Of a stretch of 62,335 nt of DNA, positions 17,659-27,496 are shown one piece after another. The notes under the pieces are model-generated. The model ran no database searches, was not told the DNA's origin, and saw only the letters and a program-made list of their open reading frames with translations. Origin of the DNA: an uncultured Lysobacteraceae bacterium. Its GTDB lineage: Bacteria > Pseudomonadota > Gammaproteobacteria > Xanthomonadales > Xanthomonadaceae. Position numbers and translations under genes: made by a program. The first letter of the stretch is position 1. Each line of letters opens with the position of its first letter. The stretch is taken from the NCBI GenBank assembly GCA_946480825.1, contig CAMLLG010000017.1, positions 1 to 62,335 on the forward strand. Direction: 5' to 3'.

Positions 17659-18204
17659 ATGAAGACCGAACGTATCGCCGCCGCCGGCCTGTTGCTGGCG
17701 TTGGGCGCCCTGCTGTCGCCGCACGCGGCCGCCGACGATGTCGCCGTCCAGACCAACACCGGCGGTATTCCGGTGCCGGTGGGGCCGGCCGATGTCGAGT
17801 TCATCGCGAAGACCATCGCCACCACCGGACCGCGCACGCTGCTGATCCATTATTCCGCCGAGTGCCAGGTGGTGCGTGGGCATGTCGAGTACGACATCGT
17901 GGTCAGCCGCGACTTTCTCACTCTGACGGCGCGCCAGGCGCCACCGACCAACGACACGCTGAGCGCGCTGTGCTCCAACGATGGCGCATCCGCGGAAAGC
18001 AATCTGCGCGCCGCGACCGTGGGCGCCGTGGTCGCCTGCACGGTGGACGCCGCCGCGAATTACACCGTGCGCGTTCGCGGGCATGTCGAAGGCCCGGGCC
18101 TGGTCGGCGCCGGCATGGTCGACGATCAATCGCTGGTGATCGAACAGCGCGCGTTCTCCTCGGGCGTGCCGGCCTGCGTCAACGCCTTGCTCGAACCGCA
18201 GTGA
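17659..18204 (+). CDS. secreted protein of unknown function
   Basis: 181 residues from ATG 17659 with GAGAGGA eight bases upstream. The signal peptide is clear (IAAAGLLLALGALLSPHAAA). The mature part is strand-rich with four or more cysteines (SAECQVV, SALCSND, VVACTVD, VPACVN), probably forming disulfides in the periplasm or outside. No family recognised. Preceded by 170 bases without a gene, and followed by a REP-like palindrome. Confidence 0.65.
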   Translation: MKTERIAAAGLLLALGALLSPHAAADDVAVQTNTGGIPVPVGPADVEFIAKTIATTGPRTLLIHYSAECQVVRGHVEYDIVVSRDFLTLTARQAPPTNDTLSALCSNDGASAESNLRAATVGAVVACTVDAAANYTVRVRGHVEGPGLVGAGMVDDQSLVIEQRAFSSGVPACVNALLEPQ

Positions 18205-18317
18205 AGTCCCGAGTCTCTTTGGAATTTCGGCGAGGCGTATGCGGGTAGAGGCCGTCGCATTCGTTATTCGCGCAGATGCAGGCTGACGACCGTCGGCCCG
18301 CATCGAATCGGGAAACA

Positions 18318-18388
18318 CCCCTGTGGAAACGACGCAAGTCGCGATGGATTGCAGAAAGCCGTCGCGACTTGCGTCGCTCCTGCAGGGG
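18318..18388. repeat. REP-like imperfect palindrome
   Basis: A 71-base imperfect palindrome between the ends of two convergent genes. The inner arms 18330-18344 and 18362-18376 are perfect over 15 bases (core GACGCAAGTCGCGA), and the outer arms CCCCTG/CAGGGG extend the symmetry. The motif of a GGAGCGACGCAAGTCGCGA kind is recalled from intergenic REP elements of Lysobacter and relatives. It may also end transcription of both flanking genes. The rest of 18205-18423 shows nothing else. Confidence 0.65.
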
Positions 18389-18423
18389 CGCAGACGACAG
18401 ATCGGACCGCTCTGCCGATGGCA

Positions 18424-19938
18424 TCAGCGCGTCATGCCCGTCGCTTGCGCCTGGGCGGGTTGCGGAACATCCGGCCGCGGCTCGCCCGCATCGAGGCGCT
18501 GCAGGCTCTGTTCCAGCGGTTGCGCCCTGGCCTGGACCTTGTCGACGCTGACGCGGTCGCTGTCCAGCGGGTTGCCCGGGTTGGTCCAGCTCGCGATCAA
18601 TCCCTTGCCGTCGGCGCTGGCGTGCAGCGAATCGATCGACGCCAGCGGCCGCTGCTGCGCGGCATCGGCGACGGCACCGGCGATCCGCCGCATTTCCTGG
18701 GGATCGCTGTATCCGCCCCGCTCCGGGCCCATCATCTTCAGATGTTGCAGCGCCTGCGAGAACAGCGGATGTTCGCGCGCGTCCTCGATCATGCCGGTGT
18801 CGGGCAGTTTCTGTTTGCCGCCTTCCGGCGGCTTCGGTGCGTCCGTTTTCGGCGTCTCCGCTTTCGATGGCTCGGTCTTGGCCGGCGCGGTAGCGACCAG
18901 CGGTTTGTCGGTCTCGAGTTTGACCTTGGTGCCGTCGCTGTTGTCGTAGAAGGTCTTCGGCGGCGCGATGTCCTTCAGATACGGTTGGATCGCGTTGTAA
19001 TCGACGCCCATCGCCTTCAGGTTGATCGTCACTTCCTTCGCCGTGTCGACGGAAACGATCGTCTTCACCAGTTCGGCCGCGACCTGTTCCTTGTAGGTCT
19101 CGCGATTGGTCGGGCCGAACTGCGGGCGTTCGAAGAACGACTTCTCCATCGACTTGATGTTGTCGGCCGATTGCGGCAGCAGGCCGCTGCCGGGCGGATC
19201 GATCTTGAGTCCGGGCAGCAACTTGCCCTTGTCGGTGTCGAAGAAGTCCTTCTTGCGATCGTCCGGGATGGCCGCGAAGATCTTGGCGTCGGTGCGATCC
19301 TTCGCCGGCAGGGACAGGACGATGCTGTTGTAGTAATCGAGCTGCGCGCGGGATTCCGACGCGCTGCGCGCGGTGAGCTGGTCGCCGATCACCTTGGTGA
19401 AGTCGTGCTTGTCCTTGCCGTCGTTGAGGATCTTCTCCGCCTCGGTCTTGAAGGTGTTGAATTCCGCACGGCCCTTGTCGCGCTCCTGCGAGTGATCCAG
19501 TTCGTGGCCGATGATGCCGATCATCTCGCGATGCAGCGGCAGCATGGACTTGTCCTTGTCCTTCTGTCCCGCCAGCAGCGCGATCATCGGATTGATCAGC
19601 ATCGTATCGTTGCCGCCGTCGTAGGCGCCACCGGCGCCCAGCCCTCGCGGCGCGATCTCCAGCTTCCTGATCCGACCGTCGCCGATTTCCTTGATGAAGT
19701 CGGCCTTCAGTTGCGGCGAAGAACCGATCGCCTCTTCGGTCTCCTTGCGCACGGACGCGGCGTAGGCCTTGCGCGTGGTCTCGTCTGTGCCCAGCAGCTT
19801 GCGATCCTTCGCGGGCGTGCCCTTCTGATCGTATTCCGCATTGAGGTATTCGTTGATCTGGTCGACGAGCTTGCTGTCGGCGCCCATCCGGGTCTGCCAG
19901 TCGTCGAGCATCTTCTTGAGGTCTTTTTCGTCCGCCAT
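18424..19938 (-). CDS. X-T4SS effector with HExxH metallopeptidase motif and XVIPCD
   Basis: 504 residues from ATG 19938. The middle carries IIGHELDHSQ at residues 142-151, a zinc-peptidase HExxH, preceded by a YDGGNDTMLINP strand. A proline/lysine/threonine-rich linker (about 355-385) leads to a C-terminal ~115 residues beginning HPLFSQALQHL, with RRIAGAVADAAQQ...IDSLHASADGKGL and a Q-L-rich end. That is the XVIPCD pattern, the tail recognised by VirD4 of the Xanthomonas-type T4SS, which injects toxins into rival bacteria. The lipoprotein gene just upstream (10-base gap) is the expected immunity partner. No T4SS structural genes are in the window. The peptidase activity is inferred from the motif. 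Confidence 0.82.
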   Translation of the reverse strand: MADEKDLKKMLDDWQTRMGADSKLVDQINEYLNAEYDQKGTPAKDRKLLGTDETTRKAYAASVRKETEEAIGSSPQLKADFIKEIGDGRIRKLEIAPRGLGAGGAYDGGNDTMLINPMIALLAGQKDKDKSMLPLHREMIGIIGHELDHSQERDKGRAEFNTFKTEAEKILNDGKDKHDFTKVIGDQLTARSASESRAQLDYYNSIVLSLPAKDRTDAKIFAAIPDDRKKDFFDTDKGKLLPGLKIDPPGSGLLPQSADNIKSMEKSFFERPQFGPTNRETYKEQVAAELVKTIVSVDTAKEVTINLKAMGVDYNAIQPYLKDIAPPKTFYDNSDGTKVKLETDKPLVATAPAKTEPSKAETPKTDAPKPPEGGKQKLPDTGMIEDAREHPLFSQALQHLKMMGPERGGYSDPQEMRRIAGAVADAAQQRPLASIDSLHASADGKGLIASWTNPGNPLDSDRVSVDKVQARAQPLEQSLQRLDAGEPRPDVPQPAQAQATGMTR

Positions 19939-19948
19939 GGCCGTGTCC

Positions 19949-20578
19949 TCACGCGCGGATCGAAATGCTGGAGACGCACGCATGCCCGGGGCGCGCACGA
20001 CTTTCGCCGATGGTGCGGATGCGTACCGTCACGCCGTCGCGGGCGAATTCCCAGAAACGCGTGCTGCCGCGGTCGCCGGGCACGGTCCTGGCGTCGAATC
20101 CCCTGCCCTCCAGCGCGGCCCGATAGGCCTCGAAATCGGGGTCGCAGATCGCGGTCATGTCGGCGCCATCGCCGTCCGCGTGATTGAACGTGAACAGCAG
20201 ACTGTCGGCGCCGTCGTCGTCGCCGGCGGTGGCGCCGAGGCGGTAACTCCAGCCGTCGGCGAGCGCGCCGCGGGCACCGTAGAGATAGACGGTGTCCGCT
20301 TCGACGTTCAGGGTCAGGCCGGTCATGCGCTCGACGTGCGCCTGCGCGAGATCGCTGCGACCATGAATACTGTCGATCAGCGCCAACAGCCTGTCGGCGA
20401 TGTCTCGGGCAGCGTTCGCGTGGCGGGCGTTCGCGTGAACGTCGTGTGCGGCGTCTGCCGCCGGAGTGTCGTTGCGGGTATGCACGGAAGTGCCCTCGGA
20501 AAGATGCGCGCAGGACGCCGTCGGCACGCAGAGTGCCGCCAGCAGGGCGAGAGATCGGCTGTGGCGCGTGACGTCCAT
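19949..20578 (-). CDS. lipoprotein, probable X-Tfi immunity protein
   Basis: 209 residues from ATG 20578. A signal peptide with lipobox is seen (LALLAALCVPTASCAHL), predicting a lipid-anchored periplasmic protein. The mature part has an Ala/His-rich stretch followed by a domain with strands (TVYLYGARGAL, SLLFTFNHADGDGADM, STRFWEFARDGVTVRIRT). Ten bases separate it from the XVIPCD effector gene downstream, the order usual for X-T4SS immunity-effector pairs, in which periplasmic lipoproteins neutralise wall- or envelope-directed toxins. The partner effector should therefore act in the periplasm. Function is inferred from location and lipobox, not from a family match. Confidence 0.7.
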   Translation of the reverse strand: MDVTRHSRSLALLAALCVPTASCAHLSEGTSVHTRNDTPAADAAHDVHANARHANAARDIADRLLALIDSIHGRSDLAQAHVERMTGLTLNVEADTVYLYGARGALADGWSYRLGATAGDDDGADSLLFTFNHADGDGADMTAICDPDFEAYRAALEGRGFDARTVPGDRGSTRFWEFARDGVTVRIRTIGESRARPGHACVSSISIRA

Positions 20579-20921
20579 ACGGCGCGGGGATCGGTAGCGG
20601 TGTCCGGTAATGGAAACAACGTGCAAAGCGTGAAGAAACAGGACAGCGTGGAGACGGCACAGCGGTCGATGCGTAGATTCTGGTCGCTGCGCCGCCGCGC
20701 GGCAAGGCAGCATGCGCATTCAGGCTCGCAGCGAGCCGCGAGACGATGGCCTCGAACGCGAAGACGCGCATCGATGCGCGTCGCGGTCGGCTGCGCATCC
20801 TGCACGATGCGCAAGGCATCGTGCACATGATGAAAAACGACTGACCGCGGACGCGCGGTTTCACGCTTCGTTGACGCAATGGTCCAGATACTCGGCGCTC
20901 CCCACTCCAGGAGAGACGACC
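20579..20921. promoter_or_regulatory. divergent intergenic region with a perfect inverted repeat
   Basis: 343 bases between the divergent immunity lipoprotein and PepSY genes. Arms 20801-20810 and 20816-20825 (TGCACGATGC and its complement) pair perfectly around five bases. It could be an operator or a transcript hairpin upstream of the PepSY gene. No coding frame is convincing. Confidence 0.35.
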
Positions 20922-21386
20922 ATGCGTCGCACGAATCGCAGCACGACCGCTCATGCCACCCTCCGCCGCACCGTGTTGAGCGCCGCGATGTTCGCGTCGA
21001 TGGCGTTCGCGGCCACCGCCAGCGCGCAGGAAGCCCTGACCGAAGCGCAGGTGAAGGCGATGCTCGAAGCGCAGGGCTATACCCGCATCAACGACGTCGA
21101 GTTCAAGGACGGAACGTGGAAGGCCGACGCGCGCAGCGCCGACGGCAATCGCGTGGATCTGCGCGTGGATGCCGCGACCGGCAAGGTCTACCCGGACACC
21201 CAGGTCGCGAATCTCGGCAAGGCCGACGTGGAAGCCAAACTCGCCGCCGCCGGCTACCTCGACGTGCACGATCTGGAATTCCGCGACGGCATCTGGACCG
21301 CGGAAGCCGAGAACGAAAACGGCAAAGACTTCGAACTTCGCATCGATGCGGCCACCGGCCACATCATCGGCAAGCGTCGGGATTGA
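20922..21386 (+). CDS. secreted PepSY-domain protein with two repeats
   Basis: 154 residues from ATG 20922 with AGGAG eight bases upstream. A signal peptide ends around ATASAQE. The mature part holds two PepSY-like units: LTEAQVKAMLEAQGYTRINDVEF...GTWKADARSADGNRVDLRVDAATGKVY and the matching KADVEAKLAAAGYLDVHDLEF...WTAEAENENGKDFELRIDAATGHII. Such proteins are periplasmic, thought to inhibit proteases or sense signals. A weak hairpin (21444-21450 with 21463-21469) separates its 3' end from the convergent TPR gene. Confidence 0.82.
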   Translation: MRRTNRSTTAHATLRRTVLSAAMFASMAFAATASAQEALTEAQVKAMLEAQGYTRINDVEFKDGTWKADARSADGNRVDLRVDAATGKVYPDTQVANLGKADVEAKLAAAGYLDVHDLEFRDGIWTAEAENENGKDFELRIDAATGHIIGKRRD

Positions 21387-21471
21387 TGCGCGGCGGTCGC
21401 AGGATCGCAGTGGCCTGATGTCGGCGACTTGATCGCGGACGATCGGTCGCAGCGATCCGATCGCGACCGTG

Positions 21472-23103
21472 TCAGTCGAAGCTGAAGCCGTCGTGGATCC
21501 CGAAGCGCTCCACGCGGCCGACCGCGTCGATCGCCGACTGCACACCGGGGCGCGCGAACAGCGCGTCCCGGTGTCGGTCGTACGCGCGCCTGCCGGGTCG
21601 AGGCGGGCTGGCGAGGAAGGTCTGCGCGAACATCAGCGCGTCGGCGCGCAACGCGGGATCGTCGAGCATGCGCCGGTAGATGCGCTCGGCTTCCGCCAGC
21701 TGGCCGGTCCAGATCAGCGCATGCAGCAGCATCTCCGGTTGTTCGTCGCGATGGCGGCGGAAGAACGCGAGCGTGCTGGCGGCCTGCGTGCGGTCGTCGC
21801 GCTGCACCGCGGCGCAGAGCAGCACCATCGCCTGCACGAGTTCGCCGTAGGTGGACATGCCTTTCACCGCCGCGACGCCTTCCGCCGCTTCCCGCGGGCG
21901 CCCCATGTAGCACCGCAGCGTGCCGAGATTCAGCGTCTGGTCGACGTTCGGCCCCTGTCCGGGATCGAAGGCGATCGCGCGTTCGAGGTCTGCGACGGCC
22001 TCGTCGGAACGGCCGAGCCGATACAGCGCGATGGCGCGGTTGTTGAGCAGCCAGACGCGATGGTCGAGGCTTTCGTAGGCTTTCGACTTCTCTCCCGCCG
22101 AGGATGTATCGCCGCTCGCGTCGATCAGCCGGGTGGCCGTGGCGATCGCACCCGCTTCGTCGCCGGCGGTCAACATCGCGTACGTCAGGTGGACCCACAC
22201 CGCGAGATCGCGCGGACGCGCCGCGGCCTTCGTGCGCAGCGCATCGACGGCCTGCCGCGCGCGCAGCGATGCGTCGAACGTATGGGTCGTGCGATCGACG
22301 ATGGCATCGAACCGGCGGTCGATGCGCATGCGCACGATGGGGTCGGCGGCGGTGATGCGCCTGGCAGCGGCGCGCGCGCCGTCGACATCGCCGGCTTCCA
22401 GATGCAGACGCGCCAGCTGGAACCACAGTTCGCTGCTGTCGGCGGTCGGGTCGTCGAAACGGGCGTCGAACATCGCCTGCAATAATCGCCGCTGCTGTGC
22501 GGGCCGGTCGGCCAGGGCGCGATACAGGCTCCAGACGTGCGGAACATCGTTTTCGTCGGCGGCCTCGGGCCAGCGGCCGATGTAGTCGAGATAGGCGTCC
22601 AGCGCCAGCGCATGTCGCTGCTGGCGATGGGCGATGATCGACAATCGATAGACATCGTCGACCTGCGGCGCTTCGCGGATCGCGCGCTGCAGATGGGCGA
22701 TGGCCTCGGAGGCGCGATCGCAGGACGACAGCGCGCGCGCGGTCACCGAGAGCAGTCCGCGGCGTTCTTCCGTCGACAATGCCGCGAGCCTGGCGTCGTC
22801 CGCCAGCCGCGGCAGGCGGCGACAGGCCCGCGCATGCGCGCCCTGCCGGTATTCCGCTTCGGCCGCCCGGATCTCGCCACGATAGGCGGCCATGCGTTCG
22901 CCCGTCGCCGATGTCTCCCCGGCAGCGGCCGGAAGCGAGGGCGGCGTCGACTCGCCCGACGCCGACGCGATCGGCGCGATGAGCGGCGAGGCAACCACGA
23001 GCGCGGCCAGTATCGACGCACGCCGGACGTCATCGCATGTGCGCAGGATTCGCTTCATCGTCGATTCGTGGGACCGGTACGATTCGTGTTCGGTGCGATT
23101 CAT
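21472..23103 (-). CDS. exported TPR-repeat protein
   Basis: 543 residues from ATG 23103, whose codon overlaps the stop of the upstream gene (ATGA), suggesting coupled translation; an in-frame ATG at 23058 would give a more compact signal peptide (ASILAALVVASPLIAPIASA). TPR units are seen throughout, for example ASEAIAHLQRAIREAPQ, WFQLARLHLEAGDVDGARAAA and AIALYRLGRSDEAVADLERA. Last gene of the three-gene TPR operon 27421-21472. It lacks the cysteine and ankyrin features of its two upstream neighbours. Predicted periplasmic; function unknown. Confidence 0.72.
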   Translation of the reverse strand: MNRTEHESYRSHESTMKRILRTCDDVRRASILAALVVASPLIAPIASASGESTPPSLPAAAGETSATGERMAAYRGEIRAAEAEYRQGAHARACRRLPRLADDARLAALSTEERRGLLSVTARALSSCDRASEAIAHLQRAIREAPQVDDVYRLSIIAHRQQRHALALDAYLDYIGRWPEAADENDVPHVWSLYRALADRPAQQRRLLQAMFDARFDDPTADSSELWFQLARLHLEAGDVDGARAAARRITAADPIVRMRIDRRFDAIVDRTTHTFDASLRARQAVDALRTKAAARPRDLAVWVHLTYAMLTAGDEAGAIATATRLIDASGDTSSAGEKSKAYESLDHRVWLLNNRAIALYRLGRSDEAVADLERAIAFDPGQGPNVDQTLNLGTLRCYMGRPREAAEGVAAVKGMSTYGELVQAMVLLCAAVQRDDRTQAASTLAFFRRHRDEQPEMLLHALIWTGQLAEAERIYRRMLDDPALRADALMFAQTFLASPPRPGRRAYDRHRDALFARPGVQSAIDAVGRVERFGIHDGFSFD

Positions 23104-25289
23104 TTCCCCGCGTGGGCATCGAACGCCGCCAGCGCCTTGCGCGCCTCCGCATCGCCCTTCGCGGCCTGCGCCGCGAGGCGTTCGCGCGCGGTCATGGTGC
23201 CGCCGCAGCGTCGCGTGGCATCGGCTTTTTTCTGCAGCAGCAGGATCAGCGTGCGCGTGTCGTTGCGCGCGGCCGCGCCGCACAGCGCGGTCTCTCCCCA
23301 CAACGCGTTGAGCGGTTGATCGATGTCCTGCACGTAGCGCAGGGCGACGGCCACCGCATCCGCCCTGCGCTCGCTCACCGCGCAGCCGAGCAGGGGCGTG
23401 CCGATGTAGGCCTCGCCGCCGGGCATGGGATGGGGATTGGCGCGGATCACCGTGTCGATGATGGCGACGTCGCGCGCGCCGCAGAGCGCCCGACCGATCA
23501 CCTCGGTGTCGCGCGCGATCTCGTGCACGCGCTTCGCTTCCGCGGCCCGCGCCGCGGGTGCGGCTTCGATCGCACGCTGCACCTGCACGCGGGTCTCCAC
23601 GAGTTTGCGCAGCGACGGCTGCCACGTCTCCGGCACGGGCGCGATCGCCATCTGCGCATCGGCAGCGGTGCCGGCGCCATCCAGCAAGGCATCGGCGTGA
23701 TCGAAACGCAGCGGCCACAGGTCCGGAAACTTCTGCAGCGTCTGCGCCGCGATCGCGGGATATTCGCCGCCGCGGCCCTGCGCGCGCAATGCGTTGCCCA
23801 GATGCCGCGCCGCGAGATCGCGCACCGAGGGCATCGCCTCGGCCGCGGCGAGCGACTCGCGATACAAGCGCTCGGCGTTCGCGGCATCGCCGCCGACATA
23901 GGCCAGATCGCCTTCGAACAGCGCCAGCGTGGCCGGATCGGCCTTCAGGCGTCGCGCTTCGCGCAGCATGTGCGCGGCGACGGTGTCGTTGCGCTGCAGG
24001 AACTTCGAACGGCCGAGATACAGATGCGCTTCGGCGTTCGCCGGCGCGAGCGCGATCGCCTTCGCCAGATCGCGGTCGATCTGTTCGTAGCCGGTGGACA
24101 TGTTCTGGCCGCCCGGCGCGACGCGGGCGCGGATCTGTCCGGGATCGAACGGGGCGGCCATCGTCAGATGCGGGCGCAGGGCCAGCTCGACCCGCGCCTT
24201 CAGGATCTGCACATCGATGTTCTTCGGATCGAGCCGCTCGGCGTTCTGCAGCAGCGTGCGCGCATCGTAGAGCCCCTGCGGATACTCCTGCGCCGGCATC
24301 GCCTCCTGTTCGAGCAGGCGGCGCGCTTCGGCCAGTTTGTCATCGCCGGTGCCGGCGCCCAGCGAAGCGGCCTGCGGCGCGATCTGCGCGTTCGCGACCG
24401 TCTGCAGCCGCGCGTGCCAGTCGCGCATGCCGGCGCCATAGGTCGCCAGCCGCGCGCGATAGAACGCGCGCCCGGGTCCGGATTCGGCGAAGGCGATGAA
24501 GCGCTGCAGATCGGCGGCATCGACGCCGTGCAGCTGCGCCGCGAGCCACCGCTCGGCGTTGATCTGTCTCGGATCGGCCTGTCGCGGCGTCGCCTGTCCG
24601 CCCGGGCCGACTTTGGTCGGAGTGCGCTTCTGCGGCGATGCGGCGGCCGGCGACGGGGCGGGCGTGCTCGTACCGGGCGAGGTCTTCTTGCCGAGCGCGG
24701 TCTCGACGATCGCGGTGGACGTGCGGCCCGCGGCTTCGGCCGCGGCGCCGGTCTCCATGAATGCGGTCGCGCGCAGCAGTCGTCGCAACAGCGCGGCGCG
24801 AGCGGCATCGACCGGCATGTCGGCAGGGCCCTGCAGGCGCGGCGGGCCGAAGGCGCGCTGGTGGATGTCCTGCATGTCGGCGTCGGCGATCCAGGTTTCC
24901 CAGGCGTCGAGCGTCGCGCGTTCGCGCCCTTCGTACGCGAATGCGCAGCTCGAGCGCCTGCGGATTTCGGCGTCGGAGAACAGCGGATCCAGCGCCGGCT
25001 TGAACCGTGCCTGCGCCGAGACATCGAACGTGGAGAGATTGCGATCGAGCTCCAACCGCATGAACCGGAAGAATTGCCTGCCCGATTCGAGATCGCCGCT
25101 GAGCGTGAGCAGCGCCGCGATGCGCGGCGGCACCGATGCATCGTCGGCGCGCGCGTCCTCGCAGGTCGGCGGCGTCTTCGCCTCCGCCCGGAACGCCGGC
25201 TCGGATCCCGCCAGGCCATCGCCACCGCAGGCGGCGAGCGCGATCATGCACGAAAAAGCGGCGTATTTCGGGCGAACGGCAAGCTTCAT
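23100..25289 (-). CDS. TPR/ankyrin lipoprotein, family member B
   Basis: 729 residues from ATG 25289, starting a lipoprotein signal (CMIALAACGG, lipid-anchored Cys ~21). It follows the same plan as the genes at 14194 and 25355: RFKPALDPLFSDAEIRRRSSCAF, a W-helix, AERWLAAQLHGVDAADLQRFIAFAESGPG, then TPR pairs (AKAIALAPANAEAHLYLGRSKFLQRND) and an ankyrin-like C-terminus (GTPLLGCAVSERRADAV, ETALCGAAARNDTRTLILLL) with conserved Cys. A linker of Thr/Pro/Ala lies near residues 205-235. Placed between the other two operon genes; its stop overlaps the next start. Periplasmic scaffold or binding protein by inference. Confidence 0.72.
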   Translation of the reverse strand: MKLAVRPKYAAFSCMIALAACGGDGLAGSEPAFRAEAKTPPTCEDARADDASVPPRIAALLTLSGDLESGRQFFRFMRLELDRNLSTFDVSAQARFKPALDPLFSDAEIRRRSSCAFAYEGRERATLDAWETWIADADMQDIHQRAFGPPRLQGPADMPVDAARAALLRRLLRATAFMETGAAAEAAGRTSTAIVETALGKKTSPGTSTPAPSPAAASPQKRTPTKVGPGGQATPRQADPRQINAERWLAAQLHGVDAADLQRFIAFAESGPGRAFYRARLATYGAGMRDWHARLQTVANAQIAPQAASLGAGTGDDKLAEARRLLEQEAMPAQEYPQGLYDARTLLQNAERLDPKNIDVQILKARVELALRPHLTMAAPFDPGQIRARVAPGGQNMSTGYEQIDRDLAKAIALAPANAEAHLYLGRSKFLQRNDTVAAHMLREARRLKADPATLALFEGDLAYVGGDAANAERLYRESLAAAEAMPSVRDLAARHLGNALRAQGRGGEYPAIAAQTLQKFPDLWPLRFDHADALLDGAGTAADAQMAIAPVPETWQPSLRKLVETRVQVQRAIEAAPAARAAEAKRVHEIARDTEVIGRALCGARDVAIIDTVIRANPHPMPGGEAYIGTPLLGCAVSERRADAVAVALRYVQDIDQPLNALWGETALCGAAARNDTRTLILLLQKKADATRRCGGTMTARERLAAQAAKGDAEARKALAAFDAHAGK

Positions 25290-25354
25290 TCCGCGATCCT
25301 CATTTCGAGATCCTGATTTCGAGACCCTCATTCGGACCTCTCCTTCGGAGACCC

Positions 25355-27421
25355 TCACTGTTTGCGATAGAACCGGCTCATGACGCCCTGCATCTGCGGA
25401 ATGGCGCGGTCGCCGCCGTAGGCCATGCGCGAGAGGCGCTCGGCGACCGGATTGCCGTCGTTGCACTTCGCCACCGGATTCACCTGCAGCTTGGCCAGCG
25501 CGCTGAAGGCCTTCACGTCCTTCAGCGCCGCCGCGTAGCACATCGGCGTATCGCCCATCAGATCGGGCTGCGGTTGGCTCAGGACCGTGGACTGCGCGCT
25601 CGGCGTCACGACCCGGATGATGTCCGCACGCCGCCAGCGCAGCGCACAGACGACCATCGCGCTGGCCACCGCCGGTGCGTTCTTGCTGGCGTCGCGCACG
25701 AACACCGCGATCTTCGCGTCCACGCCGGAGCGGCAGACCGCTTCGGCGAGGGTGCGCGGATCGGGATTGAGCGCGATCGCGCGGCGCATCGCCGCGAGGC
25801 CGTCGGCGATCGGCTCGCCGGTCTTCTTCTCGACGCGCTCGGACGCCTTGCGCACCAGCGCGGCGGAGAGCACGGCGTACTTGCGCGCGGGCTGCCACGC
25901 GTCGGGCACCGGCTCGACCACGGCGATGATCTTGGCGGCCTTGATGTTCGTCGACATCAGATAATCGGCGTAGTCCAGGCGGATGTTCCAGGCATCGGGA
26001 TGCTTCGCGAGATAGGCGTCGGCGTGGCGCGGATAGTCCGCCATGCGGTTGCCCTTGCGCAGCGCGATCTGCAGATGCGCCATGGTGATGTAGTGCTGAT
26101 ACGGCTGGCTTTCGGGTTTGGCCAACACGGCGAGGTAGTAGCGCGCCGCCTTGCTGTAGTCCGCCGCTTCGAAGAACAGATCGCCGAGATTCAGATCGAG
26201 GCTGGGATGCATCGGATCGATCTCGCCGGCGCGCTGGTAGGCCTGCATCGCTTCGGCGTCGCGGCCCTGCAGATAGCGCAGGCGTCCCAGCCACATGTGC
26301 GCGTTCGGATCCAGCGGCGCGAGTTCCAGCGCCTTGGCGATGTGCCTGTCGGCCTGTTCGTAGTTCGGGGATTCCACCACCACCCGCAGTTGATCCGGGC
26401 CGAGCGGCATCGTCGTGCTCTTGATCGCGGCTTCGGCCATGAGCAGATGGATTTCCGGATTGCGCGGATCGATCCGCTCCACCTGCAGCAGACGGGCCAT
26501 CGCATCGGCGGCGGCGGCCGGCGTGCCGATGTTGCGCAGCAGATTGCGGGCATCGGCGATCACCGCGTCCTTGCCGGGGTTGCCGGCCGGCAGCTCGCCG
26601 GGCGCGCTGGTTTCGCGCAGCTGTTCGTAGAGCTTGGCGTACCAATCGCCGTTGCGGAAATCGTAGGCCGAGGTCAGGGCGACGTAGTAGTCGGCGCCGA
26701 ACGGGCTTTCGACGAAATTGAGGAAGTCGGCCAGATCGTCCTCGGGAATCTTGATCAGCGCGGGCGTGAGCCAGCGTTCGACCACCTCCTCGATCGACAC
26801 CACCCGTTTGGCCGCGGGCGTACCGACCTGCGACACCGGCGCATCGAGGGCAGCGACCAGATTGCCGGCTTCGCCGGCTGCGACCACATCCATGTTGGCC
26901 TGGATCTGCTGCAGCGCCATCGCGGTGGCGATATCGCGCAGCAGCGTCCTGCGCTTCGGCGTCATCTCGGCATCGTCGTCTTCGGACGGCGCCGGCTTGC
27001 GGTTCCAGATCGATTGATTGATCGCGCGCATCTCCGGCGAGCGCGACCATTCGTCCAGCGCGGCGACGCCGCCACCACTGCCGGCGAGCCGGGCGAATCC
27101 GCAGGCGGCGCGCGCGCGCAGCGCCTCGTCGGAAAAAAAGGTATCGAGTACCGGCTTCAGCTTCTTCGCGAGCGCGGGATCGCGCTTGACCAGCGCGGCT
27201 TCGAGCGCCTTGCGATGCGCGTGGAAACGCTGCACGACCACGGGAAGATCGCCGGCCCGGTCCTGGGCCGAGACGAAACGGGCGAAAGCTTTGGCGGCGT
27301 CCTCCCCGACGGCCTCGCACTTGGGGGTCGGAAACTTCGGCCGCTTGGCCTCGTAATCGTCCTTGCCGCAGCCGGCGACCAGCACGGCGGCAATCCCGAG
27401 GCACACAATCGCTGAACGCAT
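25355..27421 (-). CDS. TPR/ankyrin lipoprotein, family member C
   Basis: 688 residues from ATG 27421 with GGAG upstream. The signal peptide is a classic lipoprotein one ([15 protein letters not shown]). The shared family features are [59 protein letters not shown] units ([33 protein letters not shown]) and a C-terminal ankyrin-like segment ([20 protein letters not shown]). First gene of the operon with 23100 and 21472. Between this gene and the next, the bases 25296-25345 contain two to three copies of a 15-base GATCCTCATTTCGA-like unit. Confidence 0.74.
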   Translation of the reverse strand: MRSAIVCLGIAAVLVAGCGKDDYEAKRPKFPTPKCEAVGEDAAKAFARFVSAQDRAGDLPVVVQRFHAHRKALEAALVKRDPALAKKLKPVLDTFFSDEALRARAACGFARLAGSGGGVAALDEWSRSPEMRAINQSIWNRKPAPSEDDDAEMTPKRRTLLRDIATAMALQQIQANMDVVAAGEAGNLVAALDAPVSQVGTPAAKRVVSIEEVVERWLTPALIKIPEDDLADFLNFVESPFGADYYVALTSAYDFRNGDWYAKLYEQLRETSAPGELPAGNPGKDAVIADARNLLRNIGTPAAAADAMARLLQVERIDPRNPEIHLLMAEAAIKSTTMPLGPDQLRVVVESPNYEQADRHIAKALELAPLDPNAHMWLGRLRYLQGRDAEAMQAYQRAGEIDPMHPSLDLNLGDLFFEAADYSKAARYYLAVLAKPESQPYQHYITMAHLQIALRKGNRMADYPRHADAYLAKHPDAWNIRLDYADYLMSTNIKAAKIIAVVEPVPDAWQPARKYAVLSAALVRKASERVEKKTGEPIADGLAAMRRAIALNPDPRTLAEAVCRSGVDAKIAVFVRDASKNAPAVASAMVVCALRWRRADIIRVVTPSAQSTVLSQPQPDLMGDTPMCYAAALKDVKAFSALAKLQVNPVAKCNDGNPVAERLSRMAYGGDRAIPQMQGVMSRFYRKQ

Positions 27422-27496
27422 CTCTCCACTCCGTTCCGTTCGGAAGCCATCAGGATAAGGCCAAACGCCGCAGGATTCGCCACCGCAGCCCGTGGC

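Noticed and set aside
23100..27404. One 1434-codon frame joining two TPR lipoprotein genes
   Set aside because: Its N-terminal part lies out of frame with the 25355-27421 gene, which has a good lipoprotein signal and TPR units. The true second gene begins at 25289 with its own signal peptide.
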